Positions 1 through 9,033 of a stretch of DNA of 64,000 nucleotides are shown here, in pieces (positions within the stretch are counted from its first letter, which is position 1; every line of letters begins with the position of its first letter). Under the pieces are notes generated by a model. That model saw nothing but the letters and a program-made list of their open reading frames with translations. It did no database searches and was not told the origin of the DNA. Position numbers and translations under genes: made by a program. This DNA is from Acidovorax sp. GW101-3H11 (GTDB taxonomy: Bacteria; Pseudomonadota; Gammaproteobacteria; Burkholderiales; Burkholderiaceae_C): the NCBI RefSeq assembly GCF_001633105.1, contig NZ_LUKZ01000035.1, forward strand, positions 8,959-72,958. The letters run 5' to 3'.

Positions 1-106
1 ATGCCTGGCAGAACAACGCTTCTTGCATGGGGAGGGCTCCTGTTCGGGGGGTGTCAATGGGTTTATTTGTACTGTAGTGTTCCACCCGAAACGGAAGAGA
101 GCCGTT

Positions 107-160
107 TTTTTGGCCGTTACCGCGCTATGGGTATGTCTTTTAAGCTATCGAAGATGTAGC
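107..160 (+). repeat. SIR dispersed repeat, copy 1
   Basis: This is the first copy of a repeat of about 60 bp that recurs through the window, called SIR here. In this orientation the family reads roughly TGAAAT, GGCCGYTACCGC, CYATGG, ATAAGCGC, then AGCTATCAAAA and often a closing AATAGC. This copy has GGCCGTTACCGCGCTATGG followed by AGCTATCGAAGATGTAGC. Bases 1-293 around it hold no gene that I can support. Confidence 0.6.
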
Positions 161-279
161 AATGCATGCGCTGGCTATGGGCGTGGCACCGCGTAGCGCA
201 GCTCGGCAAACAGGCCGCCCAGCGTGGTGGACTTCTGTCTTCGGCCACGAGCAGCCGGTCACCGTAAATGAAAGCGGAC

Positions 280-299
280 GCTCAACGTTTGAGTTAGGC
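280..299 (-). other. incomplete attC site (integron recombination site)
   Basis: On the minus strand this reads GCCTAAC, six bases, then GTTGAGC. That matches the R'' core (RYYYAAC) and the L'' box of an integron attC site. The stop codon TAA of the adjacent minus-strand gene lies inside GCCTAAC, as is common in gene cassettes. No matching L' box and GTTRRRY core follow in the next 130 bases, so the site appears to have lost its right half. Confidence 0.55.
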
Positions 300-881
300 G
301 TCACCCTCGCGCCGCTGCCTCACTGTGGCTGCTGCCTGCATCCCCATTTTTTGGAAGCTCTTGCCGTTCGCGCGCATGGTCTTGACCGCCTTGCGGGCAA
401 CTGCTTTGCCTCCGCTGGTGTTGAGCGTCGTTGGGAAGTGATGAATCTGGCAGTTGTGAGATGCCATTGACGCAAGTTCGTCGTATTGGTGCTGATCGAG
501 GAAGACAAAGTACGGACATTCATCGAACAGAACGAACCGATGAGGAGTCGAGTCATAGTGCTTCTTCATCTTGGTGATGTCGAGCTTGCAGCCGTTGTAG
601 AAGGACCTTCCGCTGATTGGTCGGTACTTGATTTCGACTATGAGTTCGGGCGCGCTCTGATCCTTTCCCAGCACCAAGTCGGGAAAGTGCTTCGTGCCAA
701 GCCAGAGATTCCCGCTGCTCGCCTTCGTGCGGATGCCAATCGCTGTCCCGAGGTGGGACACGATGCCGTGATAGAGGAAGCACTGAATGTCCTCCTCGTT
801 GCGTGGAACGAATTTGCCCGCGATTACCCACTCGGTGAGCATCGTCCAAGCTTGATTGAAGGCATCGGTGTACTGCGTCAA
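294..881 (-). CDS. integron-cassette protein with PD-(D/E)XK nuclease motif
   Basis: This is a 195-residue protein of unknown function. Residues 66-85 contain a PD-(D/E)XK-like core: F-P-D68 before a strand, then E83-I-K85, the usual Asp and Glu-x-Lys of this nuclease superfamily. A nuclease or DNA-binding role is therefore plausible but unproven. The start is TTG, chosen because AAGGGG lies six bases upstream and the reading frame is otherwise closed. The gene sits 37 bases after an attC core and its own stop is embedded in the next one, so it is a cassette gene. Its base composition is less GC-rich than the chromosomal genes to its right, consistent with acquisition. Stand-alone nuclease-fold proteins in cassettes are often defence or addiction genes; that role here is inference. 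Confidence 0.7.
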   Translation of the reverse strand: MTQYTDAFNQAWTMLTEWVIAGKFVPRNEEDIQCFLYHGIVSHLGTAIGIRTKASSGNLWLGTKHFPDLVLGKDQSAPELIVEIKYRPISGRSFYNGCKLDITKMKKHYDSTPHRFVLFDECPYFVFLDQHQYDELASMASHNCQIHHFPTTLNTSGGKAVARKAVKTMRANGKSFQKMGMQAAATVRQRREGDA

Positions 882-917
882 GTTGGTCCCCTTCCGGCTA
901 AGACATTGGTTCGTGAC

Positions 918-986
918 GCCTAACGTTTGACATGAAAGGCATGACCCGGCTTGCCGGAGCGTGTCCTCTCGATGTAAGGGTTAGAC
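918..986 (-). other. attC site between two cassettes
   Basis: On the minus strand this 69-bp site starts with GTCTAAC (R'') and ends with GTTAGGC (R'), both fitting the integron cores RYYYAAC and GTTRRRY. The interior is imperfectly self-complementary, with a central TCCGGC-AA-GCCGGG hairpin. The stop codon TAA of the preceding cassette gene lies in GTCTAAC. Confidence 0.75.
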
Positions 987-1565
987 GCCATTTTGCTGTG
1001 CCAGCGCAAAGGCCTCTTCAGGGCTGAAACCTTCCATGATTAGCTCGACGATTTGCTCCCGACTGTCTCGAATGGAAGGCGGCAGACTGGCTTTGTTTTG
1101 TTGATAGTGATTAGACATGAGCTCAAGCGCCTTTGCCTCCTTTACGGGCTTCCGAGGCTTGATCACGGTTTCTGTGTGCTTCACAAAGCCATCGAAGTCG
1201 GTCGTTACGGCGCTCCAGTCGAACGAGAAGACTTCTTCTCGCGCAACCTTCGGATCGAAGCTTCGAGTGAACCCGACCCCACATTCACCTGACCCCTTGT
1301 TTATGACTAGGGAGGTCAGGTCTGGAAGCTCGCGCTCTGACGTGAACATTCGAACTACGTCTAGGCGACGCCCAGTGGACACGGCGATCGCCTTCTGAAC
1401 AACAGATCGATCTGGATATTCTTCTTTTGCTCGTTCTACCAGCTCGCCATACGTTAGGCAGTGCTTGTGTTTAGCAAGATCAACCAGTAGCGGGTAGTAG
1501 GAAGACGCCAGCTGAACATCTATCAGCGTGACGTTGGTGTATTGGCCTTGTTGTGACTTTGGCAT
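981..1565 (-). CDS. integron-cassette protein of unknown function
   Basis: This 194-residue protein starts at ATG about 22 bases after a GTTAGAC cassette boundary, and its TAA stop lies in the following attC core. It therefore fills a whole cassette of about 670 bp. The first 110 residues (tyrosine pair near 23, then LTYGELVERAKEEY and LPDLTSLVINKGSGECGVGF) resemble a small helical domain that in other proteins precedes HNH nuclease domains. No HNH motif is visible here. The C-terminal 60 residues are helical and charged (SREQIVELIMEGFSPEEAF). I do not recognise a named family. Defence, addiction or a DNA-linked function is possible, but only from context. Confidence 0.65.
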   Translation of the reverse strand: MPKSQQGQYTNVTLIDVQLASSYYPLLVDLAKHKHCLTYGELVERAKEEYPDRSVVQKAIAVSTGRRLDVVRMFTSERELPDLTSLVINKGSGECGVGFTRSFDPKVAREEVFSFDWSAVTTDFDGFVKHTETVIKPRKPVKEAKALELMSNHYQQNKASLPPSIRDSREQIVELIMEGFSPEEAFALAQQNGV

Positions 1566-1587
1566 CGCTCGCTTTCGATTGAATGGC

Positions 1588-1620
1588 GTCTAACGAATGA
1601 AAGGAGCTTCCCCGCCCCGA
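1588..1620 (-). other. half attC site at the IS remnant
   Basis: On the minus strand this ends with the R' core GTTAGAC, preceded by AGCTCCTTTCATTC, which resembles the matching half of the complete attC at 918-986. The left half is missing and the sequence instead runs into an IS110-family end, so the attC seems to have been interrupted there. Confidence 0.55.
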
Positions 1621-1785
1621 GTGAACCGCGCAGTTGCGGGACAAGGCATCCAGGTGCCACGATGGGAAGTTCGATCTCTCATCAACTCACTCGTTTGTTG
1701 GAAGGGGAAGTCCATGTCTGCCATTGTCACTATCGGAATCGAGCTGGCAAAGAATGTCTTTGCTGTACATGGCGTTGATGCCACA
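1621..1785 (+). mobile_element. IS110-family 5' end remnant with truncated transposase
   Basis: An ATG at 1714 starts a frame reading MSAIVTIGIELAKNVFAVHG, the characteristic N-terminus of IS110-family DEDD transposases, including the first catalytic-region motif (GIxLAK). After about 24 codons, near 1785, the similarity stops where the rluE coding region of the opposite strand begins. Only the left non-coding end and the first twentieth of the gene survive. In this family the non-coding end encodes the bridge RNA, so 1621-1713 may hold a fossil of it. A subgroup of the family (IS1111-like) targets attC sites, which fits the half attC alongside. Confidence 0.7.
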
Positions 1786-1787
1786 GA

Positions 1788-2414
1788 CTACCCCGGCGGC
1801 CTGCGCACATTCCTACGCGCACGCGGCCCCGAGCTCTCGCGGCGCACAGGCGCCGTAGCGGCATAACTCCCCACATCCGCATCCGCCCATGCGCCCGGCG
1901 CCAGCCCATCGAGCGTGTGCGGCCCGATGGCTGCGCGGATGAGCCGCAGCGTGGGGTGGCCCACGGCGGCGGTCATGCGGCGCACCTGGCGGTTGCGGCC
2001 TTCGCGGATGATGAGTTCGATCCACGCGGTGGGGATGGCTTTGCGCTCGCGGATGGGCGGGGTGCGGTCCCACACGGCGGGTGCGGGCTCCAGCAGGCGC
2101 GCGCGGGCGGGCAGGGTGGGGCCGTCGTTGAGCACCACGCCGCCGCGCAGCGCGGCCAGTGCGGCCTCATCCGGGATGCCCTCCACCTGCACCCAGTAGG
2201 TCTTCTCCATCTTGAAGCGCGGGTCGGCAATGTGGGCCTGCAGCGGGCCGTCGTTGGTCAGCAGCAGCAGGCCTTCGCTGTCGGCGTCCAGGCGCCCGGC
2301 CACGTACACGCCGGGCAGGTCGATGTAGTCCTTCAGCCCCTGCCACTTGCCCTCGGCCGTGAACTGGCTCAGCACGCCATAGGGTTTGTTGAAGCGGATC
2401 AGGCGCGGGGTCAT
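1788..2414 (-). CDS. rluE: 23S rRNA pseudouridine synthase RluE-like
   Basis: This enzyme of about 208 residues is in the RsuA/RluB/E/F family and is predicted to convert U2457 of 23S rRNA to pseudouridine. The N-terminal [14 protein letters not shown] and the catalytic motif [17 protein letters not shown] (Asp43) are intact, and [11 protein letters not shown] near the C-terminus is the second family signature. The start at 2414 gives the usual short RluE N-terminus. An upstream in-frame ATG at 2480 would translate a dispersed repeat and is unlikely. The last 20 residues after [13 protein letters not shown] (arginine- and proline-rich) are not typical and end at the IS110 fragment, so the natural C-terminus may have been replaced. 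Confidence 0.88.
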   Translation of the reverse strand: MTPRLIRFNKPYGVLSQFTAEGKWQGLKDYIDLPGVYVAGRLDADSEGLLLLTNDGPLQAHIADPRFKMEKTYWVQVEGIPDEAALAALRGGVVLNDGPTLPARARLLEPAPAVWDRTPPIRERKAIPTAWIELIIREGRNRQVRRMTAAVGHPTLRLIRAAIGPHTLDGLAPGAWADADVGSYAATAPVRRESSGPRARRNVRRPPG

Positions 2415-2435
2415 GGGGGCGGGCGGGGCGTGGGT

Positions 2436-2499
2436 TTTTTTGAATGAAATGGGCTGCTTGCGCGGGTCCATCATGCGCAAGCAGCTATCAAAATAATAG

Positions 2500-2503
<4 letters not shown>
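2436..2503 (+). repeat. SIR dispersed repeat, copy 2
   Basis: This copy includes the TGAATGAAATGGGC end and the AGCTATCAAAATAATAG end. The middle forms an alternative stem, GCTGCTTGCGC with GCGCAAGCAGC. It lies between rluE and the M23 peptidase gene. Confidence 0.7.
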
Positions 2504-3471
<968 letters not shown>

Positions 3472-3658
3472 GGGAGGCTCTGGCGTGGCGAGGAGGTTGC
3501 AGGGAGGGCTGTGGCCGGGGTTGCAAGCGAGGGATGGCGGGGCCTGGAGTGCAAGCCTGCAAGGCCGCGCAAGCCCGTGTAGGCCTGCGCGCGTGGCGGT
3601 GCAGTGCGGTACTGCGGGGGTGGGCTGGTGGACCGACGGACCGCAGGCCAAGGCCTAG

Positions 3659-3907
3659 TCAGTGCGTCACAAACTCGTAGGTCACGGCTTCGCTTTCGAC
3701 CATGTCCAGCACTTCATGGAGTTCTTCCTCGCTGTCGGTGCTGCTCCACATGTCTTCGGGGTCGGTGGCAAACAGGGGCTCGATGGCAATGTCCAGAAAC
3801 TTGCCGTCGGCCATCTGGATCACCGGCGTGCCTTCGGAGGTTTCGACCAGGGCCCAGTCGTCGGGGACGGTCATTTCGAGCTGGATGGTGACGTTGAGTT
3901 TTTTCAT
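3659..3907 (-). CDS. small acidic protein of unknown function
   Basis: This predicted protein has 82 residues and starts MKKLNVTIQLEMTVPDDW. It is strongly acidic in its second half (DPEDMWSSTDSEEELHEVLDMVESE). The ATG at 3907 is preceded on the minus strand by AGGAACACC, a plausible ribosome site. A longer frame upstream to 4006 lacks coding character. There is no signal peptide or membrane segment, so it is likely cytoplasmic. I recognise no family. It is followed, after a 239-bp gap, by the divergently read amino-acid-binding protein gene. Confidence 0.65.
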   Translation of the reverse strand: MKKLNVTIQLEMTVPDDWALVETSEGTPVIQMADGKFLDIAIEPLFATDPEDMWSSTDSEEELHEVLDMVESEAVTYEFVTH

Positions 3908-4145
3908 GGTGTTCCTCGGGTAATGGGTGTGGCTTGCTGTGGGGCAAGCCGGGGGAATGGTCTTCAGGCCCCGGAGGGTAACCCAGCACGGTGGCAGTGC
4001 CCGCAAGAAGCCACCACCGGTCGCGCGCGTGGCATGTTGCGTGCTTGTGGTTGGCGTATCCTTTTTTCGGCTCTGCCAGGGCGGGTGCGTGCAGCGCAGC
4101 CCTGGCGGCCGGTTTCATCCTTTTGTCCTCTGGAGCACTTCCCAC

Positions 4146-4931
4146 ATGATCCCCAAGAAAACACTCGCCGTGGCCGCCGCCGTCCTGGTCGCTGCCCTGT
4201 CCCTTTTCAGCCAGGCCGCGCAGGCGGGCCCCCGGCTCGACAAGATCATGGAGGCCAAGGTCATCCGCGTGGGCACGCCCGGCGACTACCGCCCGTTTGC
4301 CATCAAGACCGACGCAGGCTACAGCGGCCACGACATCGACGTGATCGAAACCATGGCCAAGGAGCTGGGTGTGAAGATCGAATACGTGCAGACCTCGTGG
4401 CCCAACCTGGTGAAGGATTTGCAGGGCGACAAGTTCGACGTGGCTGTGGGCGGCATCACCCGCAACGTCAACCGCATGCGCATTTTTGACATGCTGCCCG
4501 GCTACGCCCCGTTCGGCAAAGTGGCCCTGGTGCGCGCGGCCGACAAGGCCAAGTACACCAGCGTGGACGCGATGAACCAGCCCACGGTGCGTGTCATCAA
4601 GAACCCCGGCGGCACCAACGAAACCTATGTGCTGGCCAACCTCAAGGCCGCCCAGGTCAGCACACACGACAAGAACGCCGAGAACCCCGCACTGATCGCC
4701 GATGGCAAGGGCGACGTGATGATCACCGAGACGTATGAAGCCCTGCACTACGCCAAGGCCGACCCGCGCCTGCACGCCGCGTTTGTGGACGCACCGCTCA
4801 CGCCCAAGAACTACCTGGGCTTCATGCTGCCCACCGACGACGCCGACTATGTGCGCGTGATGGGCTTTGTGTGGGGCCTGGTGGACAGCCGGGGCACCAT
4901 CAAGCAGGCGGCAGACAAGTGGTTGAAGTAA
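4146..4931 (+). CDS. periplasmic amino-acid-binding protein (ABC transporter, family 3)
   Basis: This 261-residue solute-binding protein has a clear Sec signal (MIPKKTLAVAAAVLVAALSL to AQA). The mature part shows family 3 features: VIRVGTPGDYRPFAIKTDAG, GHDIDVIETMAKELGVKIEYV, FDVAVGGITRNVNRMRIFDM and KNPGGTNETYV. Family members bind polar amino acids or related acids in the periplasm and deliver them to a membrane permease. No permease or ATPase gene is next to it, so its partner must lie elsewhere, or it could act as a cyclohexadienyl-dehydratase-like enzyme of the same fold. The start is set by the signal peptide and TGGAG upstream. Confidence 0.85.
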   Translation: MIPKKTLAVAAAVLVAALSLFSQAAQAGPRLDKIMEAKVIRVGTPGDYRPFAIKTDAGYSGHDIDVIETMAKELGVKIEYVQTSWPNLVKDLQGDKFDVAVGGITRNVNRMRIFDMLPGYAPFGKVALVRAADKAKYTSVDAMNQPTVRVIKNPGGTNETYVLANLKAAQVSTHDKNAENPALIADGKGDVMITETYEALHYAKADPRLHAAFVDAPLTPKNYLGFMLPTDDADYVRVMGFVWGLVDSRGTIKQAADKWLK

Positions 4932-4973
4932 GCCTGTTCAAGTAATCCAGGCATGGCGCGGCGGGCGTCTTGG

Positions 4974-5429
4974 TTACTCGCCCGGAATCTCCGGCTCCAC
5001 CAGCAGCGCCAGCAACTGCAGCGACTCCTGCCAGCCCAGGGTGCACATCTCGGTGGGGATCACCGCCGGGATGCCCGCCTGCACGATGGACACCTCGGTG
5101 CCCGTCATCACCTTTTTCAGCTGGATGGTGGTGCGCATTTCGCCGGGCAGGTTGGGGTCGTCAAACCGATCGGTGTGCACGATGCGCTCGCCCGGCACCA
5201 GCTCCACATATTCGCCACCAAACGCGTGCGTGCCGCCGCTGCTCAGGTTGGTGAACTGCATGCGGTAGCTGCCGCCCACGCGGGCATCCAGGCTCAGCAC
5301 CCGGCCGGTGTAGCCATGGGGCGGCAGCCATTTGCACATGGCATCGGGGTCGAGAAACGCGCGGTAGATGCGCTCGGCCGGGGCGCGCAGCACGCGGTGC
5401 AGGGTGACGGTGCCGGTGGTGGTGGTCAT
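4974..5429 (-). CDS. SRPBCC / AHSA1-domain protein
   Basis: This 151-residue protein has the activator-of-Hsp90-ATPase-like (AHSA1) START-type fold: TVTLHRVLRAPAERIYRAF, WLPPHGYTGRV, GGEYVELVPGERIVHTDRF and the C-terminal GWQESLQLLALLVE helix. Such single-domain bacterial proteins bind small hydrophobic ligands, and their roles are mostly unknown. The ATG at 5429 is preceded by AGGAGAC on the minus strand. The gene stands alone, convergent with the binding-protein gene. Confidence 0.85.
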   Translation of the reverse strand: MTTTTGTVTLHRVLRAPAERIYRAFLDPDAMCKWLPPHGYTGRVLSLDARVGGSYRMQFTNLSSGGTHAFGGEYVELVPGERIVHTDRFDDPNLPGEMRTTIQLKKVMTGTEVSIVQAGIPAVIPTEMCTLGWQESLQLLALLVEPEIPGE

Positions 5430-5574
5430 GCGGGGTCTCCTTGAGGGTGGACATCAGGGTGGATGAAAGCGTGAACCGCCAAACGATATCGCTCATTCAA
5501 CGTGTTCACACCCCTGCGACGAACGGGCCTGCACGTTTTCGACAACTTGCCGCTGTCACGGCAACTTTTTTTTC

Positions 5575-5892
5575 TCAGGCCAAAACCGCTTGCACCCCAA
5601 AACTCTCACTGCCCTGCGCCCAGCCCAGCAGCCGGTCAATGTTGGGATGCTTGCCCGGAAAGGCGCGCGCATCCGCCACATGCTCGGCATACCACTCCAA
5701 CCCCAGGCTGGCGGCTGCGGGCGTGATGCGGCCGCCATACAGCGCCGCCAGCGCGGCATACACCACCAGCGATCCGCCCTGGCCGGGCTTGTTCTCGATG
5801 CTGGCCTGCACCTGGCCGTCGGCACCCAGCAGGTGCAGGGCGGCGAGGTGGCTGGCGGATGGGAGTTGTTTCAGGCGATCTGCGAAGTTCAT
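5575..5892 (-). CDS. DUF2322 family protein
   Basis: This 105-residue protein matches what I remember of the DUF2322 family: MNFADRLKQLPS at the start, a central NKPGQGGSLVVYAALAALYGG and a C-terminal AEHVADARAFPGKHPNIDRLL. Length and motif order are those of the family, whose function is unknown. It has no signal peptide. It stands between the AHSA1 gene and a SIR repeat, with no obvious operon partner. Confidence 0.8.
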   Translation of the reverse strand: MNFADRLKQLPSASHLAALHLLGADGQVQASIENKPGQGGSLVVYAALAALYGGRITPAAASLGLEWYAEHVADARAFPGKHPNIDRLLGWAQGSESFGVQAVLA

Positions 5893-5911
5893 GGGATGGT
5901 GATGGAAGAAA

Positions 5912-5970
5912 AGTTTGAATGAAATTGGCCGCTACCGCCCTATGGATAAGCGCTAGTAGCTATGAATAGA
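5912..5970 (+). repeat. SIR dispersed repeat, copy 3
   Basis: This copy is close to the family consensus: TTGAATGAAATTGGCC, GCTACCGCCCTATGG, ATAAGCGCTAGTAGCTATGAATAG. The 190 bases to its right, up to the next gene, hold nothing I can assign. Confidence 0.8.
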
Positions 5971-6163
5971 TGAGTATTTTGGCGATTGACTGCATCAAGC
6001 CGCTGCGACCGCGATGCAGCTTCACAAGGGAGGTGTTCGATGGAGCCACCAGCTTGCCCGGCATGATGGATTGGTGGAGTGCGCTGCTATACCCATATTG
6101 GGGTGGATCATTCCCTTTTTGGGTTTCTTCGGGTCGGAATGAACCCAGACTCTCTAGCACGCA

Positions 6164-6493
6164 TCACGCCTGCCACACCCCAAACCCCGCCGAGCGCAGG
6201 TCGATGCCGATCTCGATCTCCCGATCCACCGCCTCTTCATAGGGCATGGGGTTGAAGCCCTCGTACAGGTCGGGCAGCAGCCGCAGGCCGTATTGCGTTA
6301 CAAACCGGTTGGCCTGGATGCCCGCCTTGTGCTTGTCAAACCGCACGTCCGGGTCCAGCCCGGTCATGCCCACGTACACGCAGGGCTTGCCGTCGATGTA
6401 GCCGGGGTTGTTCTTGCGAAAGCGCGGCTCCAGCAGCACGTCTTTGGAGAGTTCGACCACGTAGACGTGGTGGTGGGGCTTGCGGCGGCGCAT
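6164..6493 (-). CDS. GIY-YIG-like small protein
   Basis: The protein has 109 residues. HHVYVVEL near the N-terminus, followed by PCVYVGMTGLDPDVRFDKHKAGIQAN, resembles the two-strand GIY-YIG nuclease core (xVYVGxT, then Arg and His on the next helix) in a degenerate form. The C-terminal EEAVDREIEIG could supply the usual acidic residue. It is the last gene in a run with the FHA protein and the HtrA-like protease, 45 bp downstream of the former. Whether it cuts DNA is unknown. Confidence 0.6.
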   Translation of the reverse strand: MRRRKPHHHVYVVELSKDVLLEPRFRKNNPGYIDGKPCVYVGMTGLDPDVRFDKHKAGIQANRFVTQYGLRLLPDLYEGFNPMPYEEAVDREIEIGIDLRSAGFGVWQA

Positions 6494-6538
6494 GGGGCAG
6501 GGGGTTGGGCTGATGCGGGCGCTGTGTATGCGGCGCGC

Positions 6539-7537
6539 CTATTCGTCCTCGTCCGCCAGTCCGTCGTCCTTCAGGCGCCGGTCCAGCTTGGCGCGCAGGG
6601 TTTCGGCGTCTTGCAGCAGCTGGTCCACCGGCGCGGTGGGGGCCACGCGCAGGCTGGGGGGGAACAGGCTGCTCATGTACATCTCGTTGGTCAGCCGCAT
6701 GCGGTTGAGCCACTGCGCGCCCAGCCATGCGGGCACGCCCAGGGCCACCACGGCGGCCACCGTCCAGGCCAGGCCCACGCGGCGGCGGGGCAGCACGGTG
6801 GCCAGGTGGGCATACAGCGCCCAGGCCAGCACCAGCACGCCCAGCACGCTGGCAAACTGCGACAGCGCCTCCAGCGAGAACGAAAACGCCGCCAGGTTGG
6901 CCACCAGCCGCAGGGCCTCGCTGGCCAGGTACACCGTGCAGGCAATGCGCACATGGCGCCAGAACTGCAGGCGGCCCGCAAACATCTTGTTGGCCACGGC
7001 CCACAGGCCCGACCAGGCGCTCATCACCAGCAGCAGCATGAGCAGCACGCTGGGCAGCGACTTGAGGTACTGCGAGCTGTCGCGCGACTCCAGCCACGAC
7101 GAGGCCACGGCCGCCGCCCCCACCAGCACCACCAGCGCGGCCGTGGTGCCCACGGTGCGCCACGGAAACTCCGGCAGCGCCTGCTCGTCGGCAATGGGCG
7201 CATCGGCCAGGCGCAGCGTGATGTGGGTGTGGCCCAGGTCGATGGGCGTGCCGCCGGGCCAGTCAAACCGCTCGCCCTGGGCATGGCGCTTGCGCTGCAG
7301 GCGGGCGCCGTTGCGCGTCTCCAGCACCTCCACCTGCACCGTGTGGTGTTCGTCCACCGTGCGGTCAATGCGCAGGTGCCGGGGGGCCACAAAGGGGTCG
7401 TCCAGCACCAGGTCGCAGTCCAGCGCGCGGCCCACGGTCACGGGCCAGCGAGTGATGGGCGCGCGCGCCAGCAGGGCGCCGTGGCGGTCATGGGCTTCGA
7501 TCAGGCCCAGGGTGGTGGTTGTCGGCATCGTGCTCAT
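6539..7537 (-). CDS. FHA-domain membrane protein
   Basis: This 332-residue protein has an N-terminal forkhead-associated domain (about residues 20-110: VTVGRALDCDLVLDDPFVAPRHLRI, then NGARL and LxxGDxI-like elements), which in this fold binds phosphothreonine peptides. It is followed by about five hydrophobic segments between residues 125 and 285. The C-terminus is charged and predicted cytoplasmic. The gene overlaps the upstream protease gene by 4 bp (ATGA), so the two are translationally coupled. I infer a membrane partner or regulator of that protease; no kinase gene is nearby. Confidence 0.75.
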   Translation of the reverse strand: MSTMPTTTTLGLIEAHDRHGALLARAPITRWPVTVGRALDCDLVLDDPFVAPRHLRIDRTVDEHHTVQVEVLETRNGARLQRKRHAQGERFDWPGGTPIDLGHTHITLRLADAPIADEQALPEFPWRTVGTTAALVVLVGAAAVASSWLESRDSSQYLKSLPSVLLMLLLVMSAWSGLWAVANKMFAGRLQFWRHVRIACTVYLASEALRLVANLAAFSFSLEALSQFASVLGVLVLAWALYAHLATVLPRRRVGLAWTVAAVVALGVPAWLGAQWLNRMRLTNEMYMSSLFPPSLRVAPTAPVDQLLQDAETLRAKLDRRLKDDGLADEDE

Positions 7538-8955
7538 GGTGCGGCCTCCCAGCGGAAGGCCTTGAGGTAGTGGCTGGCCAGCTTCATGCCGTTGTCAAAT
7601 GCGACGCCCTGCACATCCAGGCGGCCCAGCACGCCCTGCGTGGGCTGGTTCACCGAGGTCACCAGCACCGTCATGTTGTACAGGCCGGTCAGCTTGCGGT
7701 AGGCCGACAGGCACACCACGGCCCGCAGCGGCAGGCTGCCGGGGTCTACAAAACGTTCGGTGCATTCGGCCGCCGTCTGGTGGCGGTTGCCGCGCGTGGG
7801 CAGTTGCTCGTTGGCAAAACTTTGCGAATACATGCGCGCAAACCGCGCGGCGCCCAGCGTGGGCGCGTTGTAGGCCTCATACGACAGGCGCACCGCGCCG
7901 GTGTTGAAGTCGCCCGCCACCACATCGCTGTCGGCGCGGCACTGCGTGCGCTCCAGGTTCAGGCCGGGGAAGGACGGGTCGCGCCCCGAGCCCCAGCACC
8001 GCGCCAGCGCGTCGTCGGGCACGGGCACGCGGTAGCTGCCGTGGCGCTGCTCGCGAAACGGCGCTTTCAAAAACCGGTCGGTCAGCACCTGCTGGTGCTC
8101 CACCAGCTGCCGCGTCATCTCGGCATGCGCGGCCTGGGTGATGGGCTGGGCGTTGGCTGCGCGCTGCACCAGCGCCTGCGCAAACTCGGCCGGGATCAAA
8201 AAGCTCACCTGCTCGCCATCCAGCCGCTTGGCCACGTTCACGCCCAGCACGCGGCCCGCGTCGTCCACCGCCGGGCCACCGCTCATGCCGGGGTTGAGCG
8301 TGCCGCCAAAAAAGATGCGCGGGTAGAAGCTGCGCTTGACCAGCCCGTTGTAGGTGCCCTCAGTCACGGCAAAGCCGATATCGAGTGGGTTGCCCAGCGA
8401 GTAGATGCGCTCGCCTTGGGCCAGCGCCTCGTCGGCGGGCCGAAAGCCCAGCACCGGCGCAGCGGCCGTGCGGCCCTTGGCGCGCAGCACGGCCAGGTCG
8501 CGCTGCACGTCAAACGCCAACAGCTCCACCTCGCCCTCCTGGCCTTCCATCGTCACGTACACGCCCCGGTAGCGCTCGGGCTCCAGCGCCAGCTGGCTGG
8601 CCACGTGGAAGTTGGTCACGATCAGCCCATCGGCCGACACAAAAAAGCCCGAGCCAATCGACGCCTGCGTGCCCGCGTTGCGCAGCAGCGTGCGGATCTG
8701 CACCAGCTTGTCGCGCGACAGCTCGTAAATGCGCCGCGCATCGCGCGAGAGCAGGGCGGCATCGGCCGCTGTGGGCGCGGCGGCTGCAGGTGTCTGCGCC
8801 GTGCCATCCACCGGGCTGCTGCCCGCCGGGCGTGGGGCCGGGGTGGATGCGGTGGCGGTTGAAGGGGCGTTCTGCGCATGGGCCGCCAGGGCGCAAAGCA
8901 GCAAAACCAGAGACGAGGTGGCCAGCCGCAGGGGCCGGATCAAGGGGAAGGGCAT
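7534..8955 (-). CDS. trypsin-like (HtrA-type) serine protease
   Basis: This 473-residue exported protease has an N-terminal signal peptide (MPFPLIRPLRLATSSLVLLLCALAAHA) and a Pro/Ala-rich linker, followed by an S1C-type catalytic domain. The triad is visible: His117 in TNFHVAS, Asp153 in DVQRDLAVLR and Ser225 in NPGMSGGPA. There is no PDZ domain after it; the C-terminal 200 residues are of an unrecognised type and contain several cysteines, which suggests a disulphide-bonded periplasmic domain. It shares a 78-bp divergent gap with the M14-like gene and is coupled to the FHA membrane protein gene downstream. Confidence 0.82.
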   Translation of the reverse strand: MPFPLIRPLRLATSSLVLLLCALAAHAQNAPSTATASTPAPRPAGSSPVDGTAQTPAAAAPTAADAALLSRDARRIYELSRDKLVQIRTLLRNAGTQASIGSGFFVSADGLIVTNFHVASQLALEPERYRGVYVTMEGQEGEVELLAFDVQRDLAVLRAKGRTAAAPVLGFRPADEALAQGERIYSLGNPLDIGFAVTEGTYNGLVKRSFYPRIFFGGTLNPGMSGGPAVDDAGRVLGVNVAKRLDGEQVSFLIPAEFAQALVQRAANAQPITQAAHAEMTRQLVEHQQVLTDRFLKAPFREQRHGSYRVPVPDDALARCWGSGRDPSFPGLNLERTQCRADSDVVAGDFNTGAVRLSYEAYNAPTLGAARFARMYSQSFANEQLPTRGNRHQTAAECTERFVDPGSLPLRAVVCLSAYRKLTGLYNMTVLVTSVNQPTQGVLGRLDVQGVAFDNGMKLASHYLKAFRWEAAP

Positions 8956-9033
8956 CGCGGTATTCTATGAACGCTCTGCGACCTGCCCGGGCCTTGTCGG
9001 CCACGGGTTCTTCTCATACCTGCCCACACACCC

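Noticed and set aside
5960-6160. A 66-codon minus-strand frame and a plus-strand frame in the gap after DUF2322
   Set aside because: There is no ribosome site and no coding character, and part lies in a SIR repeat.
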